A DNA stretch of 64,000 bases from contig NZ_JAOTQN010000002.1 of NCBI RefSeq assembly GCF_025641885.1, positions 62,001-126,000 of the forward strand, written 5' to 3'. The position numbers were made by a program, and so were the translations under genes. Origin of the DNA: Pyrobaculum sp. 3827-6 (GTDB lineage: Archaea > Thermoproteota > Thermoprotei > Thermoproteales > Thermoproteaceae). This document shows, piece after piece, positions 40,175-47,826 of this stretch. The number at the start of each line of letters is the position of its first letter. The stretch's first letter is position 1. Under the pieces are notes generated by a model. The model worked only from the letters and a program-made list of their open reading frames with translations, was not told where the DNA came from and ran no database searches.

Positions 40175-40464
40175 GCTGTCGTCCCAGCCTCCGGGATGTA
40201 CTCCCCCACCACCACCTCGTCCACAGAGTGCACCACTCCCCCCACTTTTTCCAAGACCTCCTCCAGCTCTCCGTAGTCGATGTCTACTCCCTCCACGACA
40301 ATGGCTAGCCCCAAGACGTCTACATCCACGTCGTCTACCGTGACGCGGACAGCCTTGACGCCCTCCACTTTGTAAAGCTCCTTAGCCACGTCTACAATTG
40401 TAACCCCTTTTGTCGGTATTGCGGCATCTATCACAATGCGGCGAATTGGAGGACGTTGCCCCAC
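40171..40464 (-). CDS. DUF211 protein
   Basis: A 97-aa ferredoxin-like fold protein. R-R-I-V-I-D-A-A-I-P-T-K-G and V-V-E-G-x-D-I-D-Y are characteristic of DUF211, a family common in archaea that may bind metal or sense ligands. Leaderless GTG start; aacttaaaag lies about 20 nt upstream. It is translationally linked to the VIT-like gene, suggesting a role in the same metal-handling step. Confidence 0.85.
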   Translation of the reverse strand: MGQRPPIRRIVIDAAIPTKGVTIVDVAKELYKVEGVKAVRVTVDDVDVDVLGLAIVVEGVDIDYGELEEVLEKVGGVVHSVDEVVVGEYIPEAGTTA

Positions 40465-40487
40465 GTACTACACTAATAACTCTACTT

Positions 40488-41480
40488 TTAAGTTTTTGCC
40501 CTCGTCCCCCTCTTCCACATCGCCGGGTAGGTACCACGCCTCATCACAACTCTATCCGTGCGCACGACGAGGCCTCTATCCATTTTCTTAACCTCCTCCG
40601 AGCTTGCCAACGCTCTGCCGACTCCAATGAGCTCTCCCTTGAGCGTAAACATGGCCACGAGATCCCCCGCGGAGAAGGGAGTTTCGAACTTCGACACGCC
40701 GGGCGCGGCGAGGGGGGCGCCGTTGCACAACGCGTCGACCGCGCTGTCTCTCACCCATATCTTTGGGAGGTGCCTAGCCGCCTCCTCAATAGGCAACAAA
40801 ACCCTCCTCAGGTAGGTGTCGTCTCCGTAGCGCCTCCATATATAGTACGCATCCGCCAGGTCCTGCAGAGTCACCGCCTCGTCCTCGGAGTAGCACGAAA
40901 CGGCGACGCGCCTCAGCTCCCTCATGTTGGCCCCCACCCCCAGAACCTCCCCTATGTCGTGGATAATCTTCCGCGCATATGTCCCAGCTTCGACGTGCAT
41001 TTTAATAACGGCGTACCGGCCGTCCAGCTCTAAAAGCTCTAGCGAATACACATGGCGGGTGCGCAACTGCCTCTTGACGGCGGACCGCAGAGGAGGCTTC
41101 TGGTAGATCACGCCCTGGAACTCTTGCAAAACCGCCCTAAGCCTCTCCGCGTCGACGTCCCCGTGGAACTTCGCCACGGCTACGTAAACCTTGTCCGACC
41201 GGGAAAGCGCCATCAAAACCTTCGTCCCCTCAGCCACCGCTATCGGCAAAACCCCCGAGACCTTGGGATCCAGCGTCCCCGCGTGGCCAGCCCTTTCCAC
41301 GCCAAGAATCTTCTTAACCCAGGCGGCCACCTCGTGGCTACTCGGCCCCCTAGGCTTGTCCAGTACAACCATGGAGTATCTTATATGCTCCTCAGCAGAT
41401 CTCTGAGACGGCGGCTTACCCCACTGAGGATTCGTAGACTCCTCAATTTTTACAAAAACCTCCCTAGTCCCGCACCTCAC
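40488..41480 (-). CDS. cbf5: Cbf5/TruB tRNA-rRNA pseudouridine synthase
   Basis: A 330-aa catalytic subunit of H/ACA ribonucleoproteins. The active-site motif [12 protein letters not shown] carries the catalytic Asp at about residue 81. The C-terminal ~80 residues form a PUA domain ([12 protein letters not shown]-like segment starts [11 protein letters not shown]). It starts with a GTG overlapping the L14e stop as GTGA, the conserved archaeal rpl14e-cbf5 order. Confidence 0.95.
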   Translation of the reverse strand: MRCGTREVFVKIEESTNPQWGKPPSQRSAEEHIRYSMVVLDKPRGPSSHEVAAWVKKILGVERAGHAGTLDPKVSGVLPIAVAEGTKVLMALSRSDKVYVAVAKFHGDVDAERLRAVLQEFQGVIYQKPPLRSAVKRQLRTRHVYSLELLELDGRYAVIKMHVEAGTYARKIIHDIGEVLGVGANMRELRRVAVSCYSEDEAVTLQDLADAYYIWRRYGDDTYLRRVLLPIEEAARHLPKIWVRDSAVDALCNGAPLAAPGVSKFETPFSAGDLVAMFTLKGELIGVGRALASSEEVKKMDRGLVVRTDRVVMRRGTYPAMWKRGTRAKT

Positions 41481-41788
41481 CTAACCTCCGCCTTGGTTAT
41501 TCCAAGAACGCGGGGCTTCACCCTTTCACGCATATATTCAACAAGCCCGGCGGCCTCCAGCGCCTTCAAAACCTCCTCGTCGGAGGCCCCCCTCTTAATC
41601 TCAATCTTCTTATCCGTAGGCTCTATGTGGTTTACGTTAACCCGCCTCCTCTTAACGCCGGTAAGAGACTTCGGCCCAGTGATAACCACATAGCTCGCGT
41701 CTACGATGTCTACAATGACAGCCTTTCTACCAGCCTCCCTCCCCAAAACCTTAACGACAATCCTACCAACATCCAAGGCCTTAACCAT
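41477..41788 (-). CDS. rpl14e: Large-subunit ribosomal protein L14e (eL14)
   Basis: A 103-aa KOW-fold ribosomal protein: [20 protein letters not shown] at the start and [17 protein letters not shown] are specific to L14e. It heads the operon with cbf5. A lysine/glutamate-rich 15-codon ORF sits 48 nt upstream on the same strand. Confidence 0.94.
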   Translation of the reverse strand: MVKALDVGRIVVKVLGREAGRKAVIVDIVDASYVVITGPKSLTGVKRRRVNVNHIEPTDKKIEIKRGASDEEVLKALEAAGLVEYMRERVKPRVLGITKAEVR

Positions 41789-42120
41789 GGGAAGGGAAAA
41801 AGAAGAAGGTTTTAAAAATCTTAGCGCCTTAACCTTTTACTTCTTTTTCTCCTCCTTCTTCTCCTCTTTCTTCTCCTTCTTCATGTGGGGAGAGTCTTTA
41901 AAACATTTTTAAATCTATCTTTAAAATTTTTTAAAAAGTACTTTAGTTGTTTCACCGGTGGCTCTGTGAACAACCACATATTTAAAGAAGGTTCTTTATA
42001 CAATTAAATTTACAAACATCCAAGGCACACCTTTATAAATTCATATTTACCAATTTCGAAAATATTATTTACACATATTAAAGCCACGAGGAGTTTAAAA
42101 AGGGATATGAGGAGGGGGCC
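41789..42120. other. A/T-rich intergenic region with hairpin and short Lys/Glu ORF
   Basis: About 330 nt, unusually A/T-rich for this chromosome. A minus-strand ATG near 41883 opens a 15-codon frame of only Met, Lys and Glu, 20-25 nt after ttttaaag. On the plus strand this reads as a polypyrimidine tract. An imperfect stem-loop spans 41946-41974 (gttgtttcac ... gtgaacaac) around the palindrome caccggtg. Several TATA-like stretches follow; agtttaaaaaggg at about 42092-42104 serves the 42121 gene. A small RNA or regulatory region is possible. Confidence 0.45.
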
Positions 42121-42522
42121 GTGTTCAGTTGCCCCATCGGATGTCCCTCTGACTGTTGCAAATTTGAAACTATAGAAGAGGCTCCCGTGGTTCTAGAAGA
42201 TGAAATCCCCATCCTCACTAAAGAGGCGGAGAAAATAGGCGTGAAGCTCACATTTAGAGAATACGGCTTCTACAACGGCGTGAAGCTGTACAAGTGGGTA
42301 ATAGAGGGGTGGTGCCCCTTCTACAAGGGCAGGTGCACCATCCACGAAAAAAAGCCGCTAGCCTGCCGAATGTACCCCCTGGTGCTGAATCTAAAAACCG
42401 GCGAGATATACCTCTCCGACAAGTGCCTATGGGTCAAGATCAACGGCCCCAAGCCCCTCGACCACTTCCCCGCAGAAAAAGAAGCCCTGAGGCGGCTGGT
42501 GGTCAAGCTTAAAATCAAGTAG
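42121..42522 (+). CDS. YkgJ-type cysteine-cluster protein
   Basis: A 133-aa protein with the YkgJ (CxxxCxxxCC-type) metal site: C-P-I-G-C-P-S-D-C-C at residues 4-13, then W-C-P-F-Y-K-G-R-C-x-I-H and K-P-L-A-C-R-M-Y-P. Members bind Zn or Fe-S. Start GTG 42121 lies about 20 nt after agtttaaaaaggg, with a purine-rich stretch before it. It precedes an Fe-S protein by 12 nt, suggesting a joint operon. Confidence 0.87.
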   Translation: MFSCPIGCPSDCCKFETIEEAPVVLEDEIPILTKEAEKIGVKLTFREYGFYNGVKLYKWVIEGWCPFYKGRCTIHEKKPLACRMYPLVLNLKTGEIYLSDKCLWVKINGPKPLDHFPAEKEALRRLVVKLKIK

Positions 42523-42534
42523 ACCCACAGCCAC

Positions 42535-43431
42535 GTGGTTGAATTCGTCATAGAAGACGAGGCCTACACAGACGACGAGAGGCTGGCAGTGGCCGTGGGG
42601 CTCTCGGCAACCTTTAGACAAGTCCTCGTGAAGGCCGCCCCCAGCAGAGAGGCTCTGGAAGCCGCGAGAGGCGCGGCTTGGGGCGCCCTGCTGATAACGC
42701 CGTGTCCCCCCGGGCTGGAGTGCTTCACAAATCTGGAGAAAGCCGTCGACCACTCGGAGATGTACTCCACACCAGTGGGCTACGAAGGCCCCGCCCCCGC
42801 CGCGGCGAAGAGGCGGGTCTCCACCTTTAACAAGCACTACATGAAGCCGTGGAGGTGGGCCAGCGGCGGCGAGAAGAACGGGGTAGGGCACGAACTGCTA
42901 CCCCTAATGGCCTGCCTATACCGCCTCCTGAAGATGATGGACGCCGTGCCTATAGTAGTCTCCGACGTGAGGCTGACGCCGGCGGCCAGCGCGCAGCCCG
43001 ACTACATGGTCGTCCCGACGTGGCACGAGCCCGCCGAGGTCGCCGAGGTGGTGGACATACACCTCCCCCCGCTGAAGGCGTCTGCGATAGCCCTCGGAAT
43101 ACTTATCGGGAGATACAACGCAGGTCCCGTCGTAGCAGTGGCCAAGAGAGAAGACCACCTCGTCGCCAAAGTGGCCGAGCTCGGCGGCTACGCAGTGGTC
43201 CTAGACCACCCCGGCGACGCTTGCGACTTATTTAAGAAACGTGTAGTTGGATACACTGTTGAGAGGAGGCCATACCGGGTCGAGCCCGCCCTCTGCGACA
43301 GATGCGGCGACTGCCTAAAAACGGCGTGCCCCGCCATAGCCCCCTCCCGAGCCGGCACACCACAAATACTAGACACGTGCACTGGATGCGGGGCATGCGC
43401 AATCCTATGCACAAGAGGCGCCATAAGATAA
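42535..43431 (+). CDS. Protein with C-terminal 2[4Fe-4S] ferredoxin domain
   Basis: A 298-aa protein. The last ~50 residues hold C-D-R-C-G-D-C-L-K-T-A-C-P and C-T-G-C-G-A-C-A-I-L-C-T, eight cysteines of a two-cluster ferredoxin much like the tail of indolepyruvate oxidoreductase alpha subunits. The first ~240 residues are alpha/beta and I cannot assign them; no thiamine-binding motif is seen. It lies between the YkgJ-like and OsmC-like genes, overlapping the latter by 25 nt. Electron transfer role inferred. Confidence 0.72.
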   Translation: MVEFVIEDEAYTDDERLAVAVGLSATFRQVLVKAAPSREALEAARGAAWGALLITPCPPGLECFTNLEKAVDHSEMYSTPVGYEGPAPAAAKRRVSTFNKHYMKPWRWASGGEKNGVGHELLPLMACLYRLLKMMDAVPIVVSDVRLTPAASAQPDYMVVPTWHEPAEVAEVVDIHLPPLKASAIALGILIGRYNAGPVVAVAKREDHLVAKVAELGGYAVVLDHPGDACDLFKKRVVGYTVERRPYRVEPALCDRCGDCLKTACPAIAPSRAGTPQILDTCTGCGACAILCTRGAIR

Positions 43432-43724
43432 CCGTCACGCCCACCTCGGTGAAGATAGATGACAAAGAAATACAAATCGGGGGGCTGAGGCCGGTGGATC
43501 TCCTACTAGCCGCCCTGGCCTACGGCGTCGGGATACGGTATATAGACAAGACGGGACAGCCCTACGAAATGGAATGCGAAGTAGAGGGCTACGAAATAAG
43601 ATGCCTAGCCCCATGCACCGGCGAAGAAGACAAGTGCCTAGTATACCAAACAACAACCAAAGGAGGGCTAAAGGTAATATGCAGAGACCACGGCAACAAC
43701 CCCACAGACCACAACAGACAGTAA
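43407..43724 (+). CDS. Small cysteine-containing protein, OsmC-like in part
   Basis: A 105-aa protein started at the ATG at 43407, overlapping the ferredoxin-domain gene. The segment IGGLRPVDLLLAALAYGVG recalls the substrate-binding helix of OsmC proteins (P-x-x-L-L-x-A-x-A), but the peroxidatic Cys is displaced. Three cysteines (RCLAPC ... KCLVY) and a fourth (VICRDHG) could bind metal. A longer N-terminal reading from 43302 lies inside the ferredoxin gene and is rejected. Third gene of the 42121 operon. Confidence 0.6.
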   Translation: MHKRRHKITVTPTSVKIDDKEIQIGGLRPVDLLLAALAYGVGIRYIDKTGQPYEMECEVEGYEIRCLAPCTGEEDKCLVYQTTTKGGLKVICRDHGNNPTDHNRQ

Positions 43725-43748
43725 AAAGAAGGCGAGAGCCCAGACAGG

Positions 43749-43773
43749 CGGGCCCGGTGGGATTTAAACCCAG
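43749..43773 (-). repeat. 3' tRNA fragment (T-arm and acceptor strand)
   Basis: The minus strand has a T-arm-like GGG-TTTAAAT-CCC followed by CGGGCCCGCC, nearly the same as the 3' end of tRNA-Arg at 44314-44337 (T-loop C to T, two stem changes). No matching 5' half lies within 150 nt. It is probably a leftover of a tRNA-targeted integration or a tRNA pseudogene. Confidence 0.5.
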
Positions 43774-44179
43774 TAGCGTCCCCCAACCTTTCACGGCATA
43801 GACAACTCGGAGTTCTGGACGCATCTAGCTGTAAACGACGCCAAAGTAGCTATCAAAGAGGTCGTATAATTTCCTTCAACCTTTCCACATCTTCCGCGTC
43901 GTTTATTAACAAGCCGCAGAACAACGCCTTATCACAAAGAAGTAGTTTAAGACGTCTTAAAAACGGCTATACACCCCAAGCCATACAGAACTACCGACAC
44001 GCGTCTACGGGCTGGTGGCGTGCTACATGGCTAAGACTGGCTCGGCTTGGTTGCGGACCTGTCGATATAGTAGGCTACTGCGAGGACGGCGGCGGCCCAC
44101 GCTGGGACTGCCCACATATCTCAGTTAAATAGGCGACTGAGCGGGTTTAATTCGGTTAGCTTTTTAAAGGCGGCATAAG

Positions 44180-44190
44180 GCTTAAATAAA
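44180..44190 (+). promoter_or_regulatory. TATA element of tRNA-Arg
   Basis: The sequence gcttaaataaa lies 20-30 nt before the first tRNA nucleotide at 44210. Confidence 0.65.
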
Positions 44191-44209
44191 TAGTCATGTA
44201 TCTGGGAAA

Positions 44210-44338
44210 GGGCCCGTAGCGCAGTCAGGACAGCGCGGCGGTGGATCCACCAGATCCGCCGACCCTGCGGAGCCGTAGGTCCCGTCAAGCCCCCGCGTGG
44301 GGGCTTGGGATAAGGTTCAAATCCCGGCGGGCCCGCCA
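44210..44338 (+). tRNA. tRNA-Arg (anticodon GCG) with two non-canonical introns
   Basis: The acceptor GGGCCCG (44210-44216) pairs with CGGGCCC (44328-44334); G73 and an encoded CCA follow. Removing 44242-44263 (22 nt) gives anticodon stem GCGGC/GCCGU with loop CUGCGGA, so the anticodon is GCG (reads CGU/CGC). Removing 44285-44313 (29 nt) gives a perfect T-stem CCGGG/CCCGG around UUCAAAU. Both introns form bulge-helix-bulge sites with 4-bp helices (CGGC/GCCG and GUCC/GGAU) and 3-nt bulges cut after the second base. They lie at 30/31 and 51/52. Promoter and structure support a working gene. Confidence 0.92.
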
Positions 44339-44345
44339 CGTAGGT

Positions 44346-45665
44346 TTAATTCAAAAAGGGGGTTATCTGGGCTAGTAGCTTTTTTGCAATAGGCTTGTTC
44401 TCGGCTACTTTGCCTAGGTAATCCACTACCGCTTTCCCTAGCGCTGGGTCTTTTTGTATTAATTCCTTCAGCCCGCTCCAGGGTATGTACACTACGTATC
44501 TGTTTCTGTCTTTGTAGATACTGGCGTGGGGCGCCAGTCGCTCCGCGGTGCGCCTAGCTTCTTCCTCGCTGGCGAGCCGCCTCTCTGTGTATAAAGTTCT
44601 CGCCGACAAGTGTAGGCGCATCTCCACGCCTCTTACCGTCACGTAAGTTGGGTTAAGAGGCGGCTTGTAACTTGCCAGTGTCTTTAGATATTCCCACTTG
44701 TGGCTACGCAACACCTCTAGCAACCGGCCGTAAATCCCAGCGTCTTCCAGCAATGCCTTTGCCACAGCTGTGGAAATCTCCCTAGTGGCGTAGCTACCCC
44801 TCTTCGCAACATCGCGTCTGAACCCACCTAAGATAGCGCCTGCTAAATAAAGGCGGAGATTCTCCCACCTAGCCACCCCGTCTCCCAAGAACCACGTCAA
44901 CAACGGCCTGTAATCGCCCCGCTGTATAGCTTCAATGGCGAGTCTCTGCGCCCCCTCCTTAGACCACCTCTGCTCCCAGTCACTAGCCACGGCGTATGTC
45001 TCCAGAGATAGATCGCTGGCATTTACATGGACATAATGGAGATAAATCCGCACCACTCCGGATCTAACCGCAAGCCATGCTAATAGTTGCCACGGCTTTG
45101 TCGTGCCCATCTCAGGCCGCCTACCTTCAGTCGCCTCGTCGCTCGCCCTCCAGCCTAGTTGGAAGACCTCTACCTCCTCTGGGCTTAGTCCAATGCTGGG
45201 GAAGTACAGCTTGGCAGATATGTCGTGCAGGGGCAGTTTAAACACCGGGGCGCTGGTCGAATGTGCATGGATACATACGCCGCCAGCGCATATGTGGCTT
45301 ACGGTTTTGCTCCTCTCTATCACCTCGACGCGGCCCTTCTCCACGGCTTTGCATATCTTAGCTAACTTTCCTCTCACTTGTTGCTCAGCCTCATCCAGCA
45401 ACTGGATGAGACCGTTTACAAATTGTCTAAACTGTGTGGCTTTGTCGGCTGGTAGCGACAGCGCCTCGGGCACCGCCTCGCCTACGTACCGCATGTACAG
45501 CCTCCACTTCTCGAATAAGGTAGCCGCGTTGCCATACAGCACTCCCCGCCTCGCAGACTCCTCCAACACCGCCTCTAACGTCGGCCTTGGCTCCTCACCT
45601 GACACCGCCCTACACCTCTCCCACAGCCTCGTCAGCATCTCGTCGATGTCCACATCCCCGCCCAT
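44346..45665 (-). CDS. PaREP2b-like protein
   Basis: A 439-aa protein adjoining the 3' end of tRNA-Arg. A segment around residue 260 (PLLTWFLGDGVARWENLRLYLAG) resembles the LAGLIDADG-type core seen in PaREP2b, a family amplified in Pyrobaculum and thought to be mostly defunct. The flanking parts are helical with basic patches. It follows a PaREP2a-like gene by 30 nt on the same strand, the arrangement known from P. aerophilum. The reading frame is intact. The assignment rests on recalled family features, so it is tentative. Confidence 0.5.
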   Translation of the reverse strand: MGGDVDIDEMLTRLWERCRAVSGEEPRPTLEAVLEESARRGVLYGNAATLFEKWRLYMRYVGEAVPEALSLPADKATQFRQFVNGLIQLLDEAEQQVRGKLAKICKAVEKGRVEVIERSKTVSHICAGGVCIHAHSTSAPVFKLPLHDISAKLYFPSIGLSPEEVEVFQLGWRASDEATEGRRPEMGTTKPWQLLAWLAVRSGVVRIYLHYVHVNASDLSLETYAVASDWEQRWSKEGAQRLAIEAIQRGDYRPLLTWFLGDGVARWENLRLYLAGAILGGFRRDVAKRGSYATREISTAVAKALLEDAGIYGRLLEVLRSHKWEYLKTLASYKPPLNPTYVTVRGVEMRLHLSARTLYTERRLASEEEARRTAERLAPHASIYKDRNRYVVYIPWSGLKELIQKDPALGKAVVDYLGKVAENKPIAKKLLAQITPFLN

Positions 45666-45695
45666 ACCCCACCCGGCTCACCTCTTTATGTGGAA

Positions 45696-46160
45696 TTAAG
45701 CCCACCCCTCTGCTACGCCGCAGGCTGTGGGAGGCGGCTTCTCAACATGTACCACAGCTACGCGTTTTTCTGCACAGCCGCCAATAATCTCAGTTAGACG
45801 CGTAGAGGCGCCGACCGATGAGGGACTGACCACCTCGGCGTGTCTCGCCATTGCCACTGGCTCCTCCACCGACGCATATCTCTCCGCGTAGAGGCCTCTC
45901 GGCATGGCCCGGGGCCCCCGCCTGGTGTACGGAGGTTTGAAAACCGTGTAGAACCACGCCTCCCATATCTCCGCCAGCAACTTATTGCGGGTGTAGGCCA
46001 GATCGACAAGCGCATCTGCCCTCAAGCCGCGTCTGGCGACTGAGGAGTAGCCACTCATGTACATGTATATGTGGTCGTAGCGGCCGCCGCGCCTCCCCAC
46101 CCCCACATACGCCACCCATCCCCCGGCCAGAGCCAGGTTGGCGGAGTGGACAACAGCCAC
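45696..46160 (-). CDS. PaREP2a-like protein
   Basis: A 154-aa protein starting at a GTG (MAVVHSANLALAGGWVAYVGVGRRG), rich in Arg, Tyr and Ala, with an amphipathic middle (KLLAEIWEAWFYTVFK). It precedes the PaREP2b-like gene as in Pyrobaculum PaREP2 pairs. The A/T-rich gctttaaagc lies about 11-20 nt before the start, closer than usual. No biochemical role is known for the family. Confidence 0.45.
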   Translation of the reverse strand: MAVVHSANLALAGGWVAYVGVGRRGGRYDHIYMYMSGYSSVARRGLRADALVDLAYTRNKLLAEIWEAWFYTVFKPPYTRRGPRAMPRGLYAERYASVEEPVAMARHAEVVSPSSVGASTRLTEIIGGCAEKRVAVVHVEKPPPTACGVAEGWA

Positions 46161-46543
46161 ATCAGTGAAGAGCTTTAAAGCCAGCTACGGCATTCAGCTC
46201 CCACCTCTACGCTCTTCACGACTCGAAGTCGGATATTCTTCTCGATTCAGGGAGGTTGTACGGCGTCGACTCGGGAAAAACATATTACGGGAGGGTTGAA
46301 AGACGCCGATACCTGGCGGCTGTGTGTGTCCTCAAACCGACACGACGCATGCACGGGGCGCTCCTATACACGGCTTCCTCCTGGAGCAACTCACTTTATA
46401 CCTACTAACTGACACACGGCATGGCGTGTAATTTAATGTCCGTGCATGGCGAACTGCCCTTTACAGATTTGTGTCTCTTTTCAAGATTTTATCTGAGTTT
46501 TTGAAGCGGTATGCCGGGCCTAGGGAGTTAGAGTTGGGGTGAG
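46161..46543. other. Intergenic stretch with a start-less coding-like segment
   Basis: About 380 nt. A plus-strand frame from about 46170 to a TAA near 46412 is open for some 80 codons and reads protein-like (SDILLDSGRLYGVDSG, LAAVCVLKPT), but has no ATG/GTG/TTG at its head. It may be a truncated or decayed gene belonging to the PaREP2 island. The remaining ~130 nt show nothing recognisable. Confidence 0.35.
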
Positions 46544-46660
46544 TGCCCCGGCCGGGATTTGAACCCGGGTCACGGGCTCGAAAGGCCCACATCCTTGACC
46601 GGGCTAGACTACCGGTTGGAGCGGCCGGCACGCCGCGGCTCCCCGATTCTTCGCCGGGGC
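46544..46660 (-). tRNA. tRNA-Glu (anticodon UUC) with intron in the acceptor stem
   Basis: The 3' part is canonical: T-arm CCGGG-UUCAAAU-CCCGG, anticodon arm GGGC-CUUUCGA-GCCC giving UUC, D-arm UAGUCUAG-CCCGGUCA. The acceptor 3' strand CCGGGGC needs GCCCCGG, which is found only at 46660-46654, 42 nt before the D-arm. The 42-nt insert (46653-46612, or up to four bases shifted because CCGG is repeated at both ends) must be an intron. A TATA element at 46681-46692 fits a 5' end at 46660. CCA is not encoded. I could not draw a strict bulge-helix-bulge. Confidence 0.85.
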
Positions 46661-47043
46661 TGGGTATTTCTTCTCGCCGCGGTTTTTATACTTTTTGGCT
46701 GTGTGGAGATCGGCTCATTGCGTGGCCGCGGGGGCTGTGCTTCCCATTCCTTTTGCAAATTGGGCTCTTGATCGCCGCCTGTCTGCAGTTTTCTTAGAAC
46801 GCATGTTAGAAGAATAGTGAGGGGCTACTCGTTTACAACGAGCCCAGCCGTGGCGTTGCCCGTTGCTGTCTGCCGCGCCCATCTTACGGCAGGGGGTTGC
46901 AAGGCGGTAAAGAGAGCGGCGGCATTGGCTTCGCTGGCGCGATGGGCCTATGCGGCTCCGCTCCTGGCTTCGTGTATTCTGGCCGTGTCTGCCGGCGGCG
47001 CTTCTGCATCGGCGTTTATTATGTATAGATGAGTTGTGTTGAT
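46661..47043. other. Intergenic stretch between tRNA-Glu and the TauE/SafE gene
   Basis: About 380 nt. The first 35 nt hold the tRNA-Glu promoter. A plus-strand frame 46817-47032 (71 codons, Ala-rich with one possible membrane segment) has no recognisable family and no well-placed TATA element, so it is not called as a gene. Nothing else is supported. Confidence 0.4.
46681..46692 (-). promoter_or_regulatory. TATA element of tRNA-Glu
   Basis: Minus-strand agtataaaaacc lies 21-32 nt before the tRNA 5' end at 46660. Confidence 0.65.
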
Positions 47044-47817
47044 TTAGGCGCCTAGCGACTTGTAGAGGATGTAGATGCCTACTGCTATTATCAGCGCGCT
47101 GTATATCTTCTTTAGGGTGTCTCTCGGCGTCTTGACCGCCAGCGCCGCCCCGAGGTAGCCCCCAGCTACGCCTCCTATTAGGTATAGGGCGGCTATGGCG
47201 ACTAGTGTTTTGCCGTATAGCGAGTAGATTAGGCCGGTGGCGAGGCCGAAGGTGCCTACGGAGATTAGGCTCGTGCCGACTGCCTTGGAAATTTCAAGCC
47301 CGGCCACGTACATCAGCGTGGGGACTATTAAGAAGCCTCCCCCTATCCCGAAATACCCACTTAGGAAGCCGACTAGAATACCGGCGGCCGCCGTCTTCGG
47401 CGTGGAGCGGCTTGGGGCGTTTCGATGCGTTTTGGTGGGTAGCGCCATGGAGGCCCCCACGGCTATCATAAATACGGCGAATAGAGCCAGCAACCTCGTC
47501 CCGGGGGTAATGTGTCCCAGGTAGGCGCCGGCGGCGGAGCCGGCGAGGCCTGCGGCGGCGAAGACCGCGCCTGTTTTTAGATCTACGTTTTTCTTTTTGA
47601 GGTGTATGAGGGAGTTTATATAGGCGTTGAGGCCTACGGCTAGGGCTGTGGTGCCTACTGCAATGTGGGCGGCGTCTGGCGCTTTTTCCAGCCCTACCAT
47701 GTAGAGGAGGAGGGGGACCGCCAGTATGCTACCTCCCCCGCCTACTAGGCCGAGGGAGAAGCCAACGACCAGCCCCGCGGCGGCGGAGAGGAGGTACTGG
47801 AGTGGGGTGAGCTCCAT
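47044..47817 (-). CDS. TauE/SafE-family permease
   Basis: A 257-aa membrane protein with eight helices in two repeats. Each repeat begins with the family's glycine motif (G-L-V-G-G-G-G-S-I-L-A-V-P near residue 25 and G-Y-F-G-I-G-G-G-F-L-I-V-P near residue 155). Family members export sulfite, sulfoacetate or related anions. Sulfur-compound export fits a sulfur-respiring lifestyle, but the substrate is not shown. A 9-nt gap separates it from clp1 upstream on the same strand. Confidence 0.9.
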   Translation of the reverse strand: MELTPLQYLLSAAAGLVVGFSLGLVGGGGSILAVPLLLYMVGLEKAPDAAHIAVGTTALAVGLNAYINSLIHLKKKNVDLKTGAVFAAAGLAGSAAGAYLGHITPGTRLLALFAVFMIAVGASMALPTKTHRNAPSRSTPKTAAAGILVGFLSGYFGIGGGFLIVPTLMYVAGLEISKAVGTSLISVGTFGLATGLIYSLYGKTLVAIAALYLIGGVAGGYLGAALAVKTPRDTLKKIYSALIIAVGIYILYKSLGA

Positions 47818-47826
47818 GGCGCGGAT

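Larger units (their letters stand above)
43725..44209. other. Intergenic island debris between the redox operon and tRNA-Arg
   Basis: About 485 nt without an intact gene. It contains a tRNA 3' fragment (43749-43773, minus strand), a plus-strand fragment ending FWTHLAVNDAKVAIKEVV (about 43805-43870) and a minus-strand fragment ending INDAEDVERLKEIIRPL (about 43852-43970). Each is protein-like but lacks a start. The promoter of tRNA-Arg lies at the right edge. Confidence 0.45.

Noticed and set aside
41837-41890. Polypyrimidine tract as a possible CRISPR leader
   Set aside because: No regularly spaced direct repeats follow; no CRISPR array was found anywhere in the window.
41910-42110. A/T-rich region as a replication origin
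   Set aside because: There are no repeated origin-box-like motifs and no cdc6/orc gene nearby; mcm lies 21 kb away. A/T content alone is not enough.
44121-44339. 72-codon minus-strand ORF across tRNA-Arg
   Set aside because: It is antisense to a structured tRNA gene.
46817-47032. 71-codon plus-strand ORF
   Set aside because: Alanine-rich with one hydrophobic stretch, but no promoter at the right distance and no family; kept only as a note in the intergenic entry.
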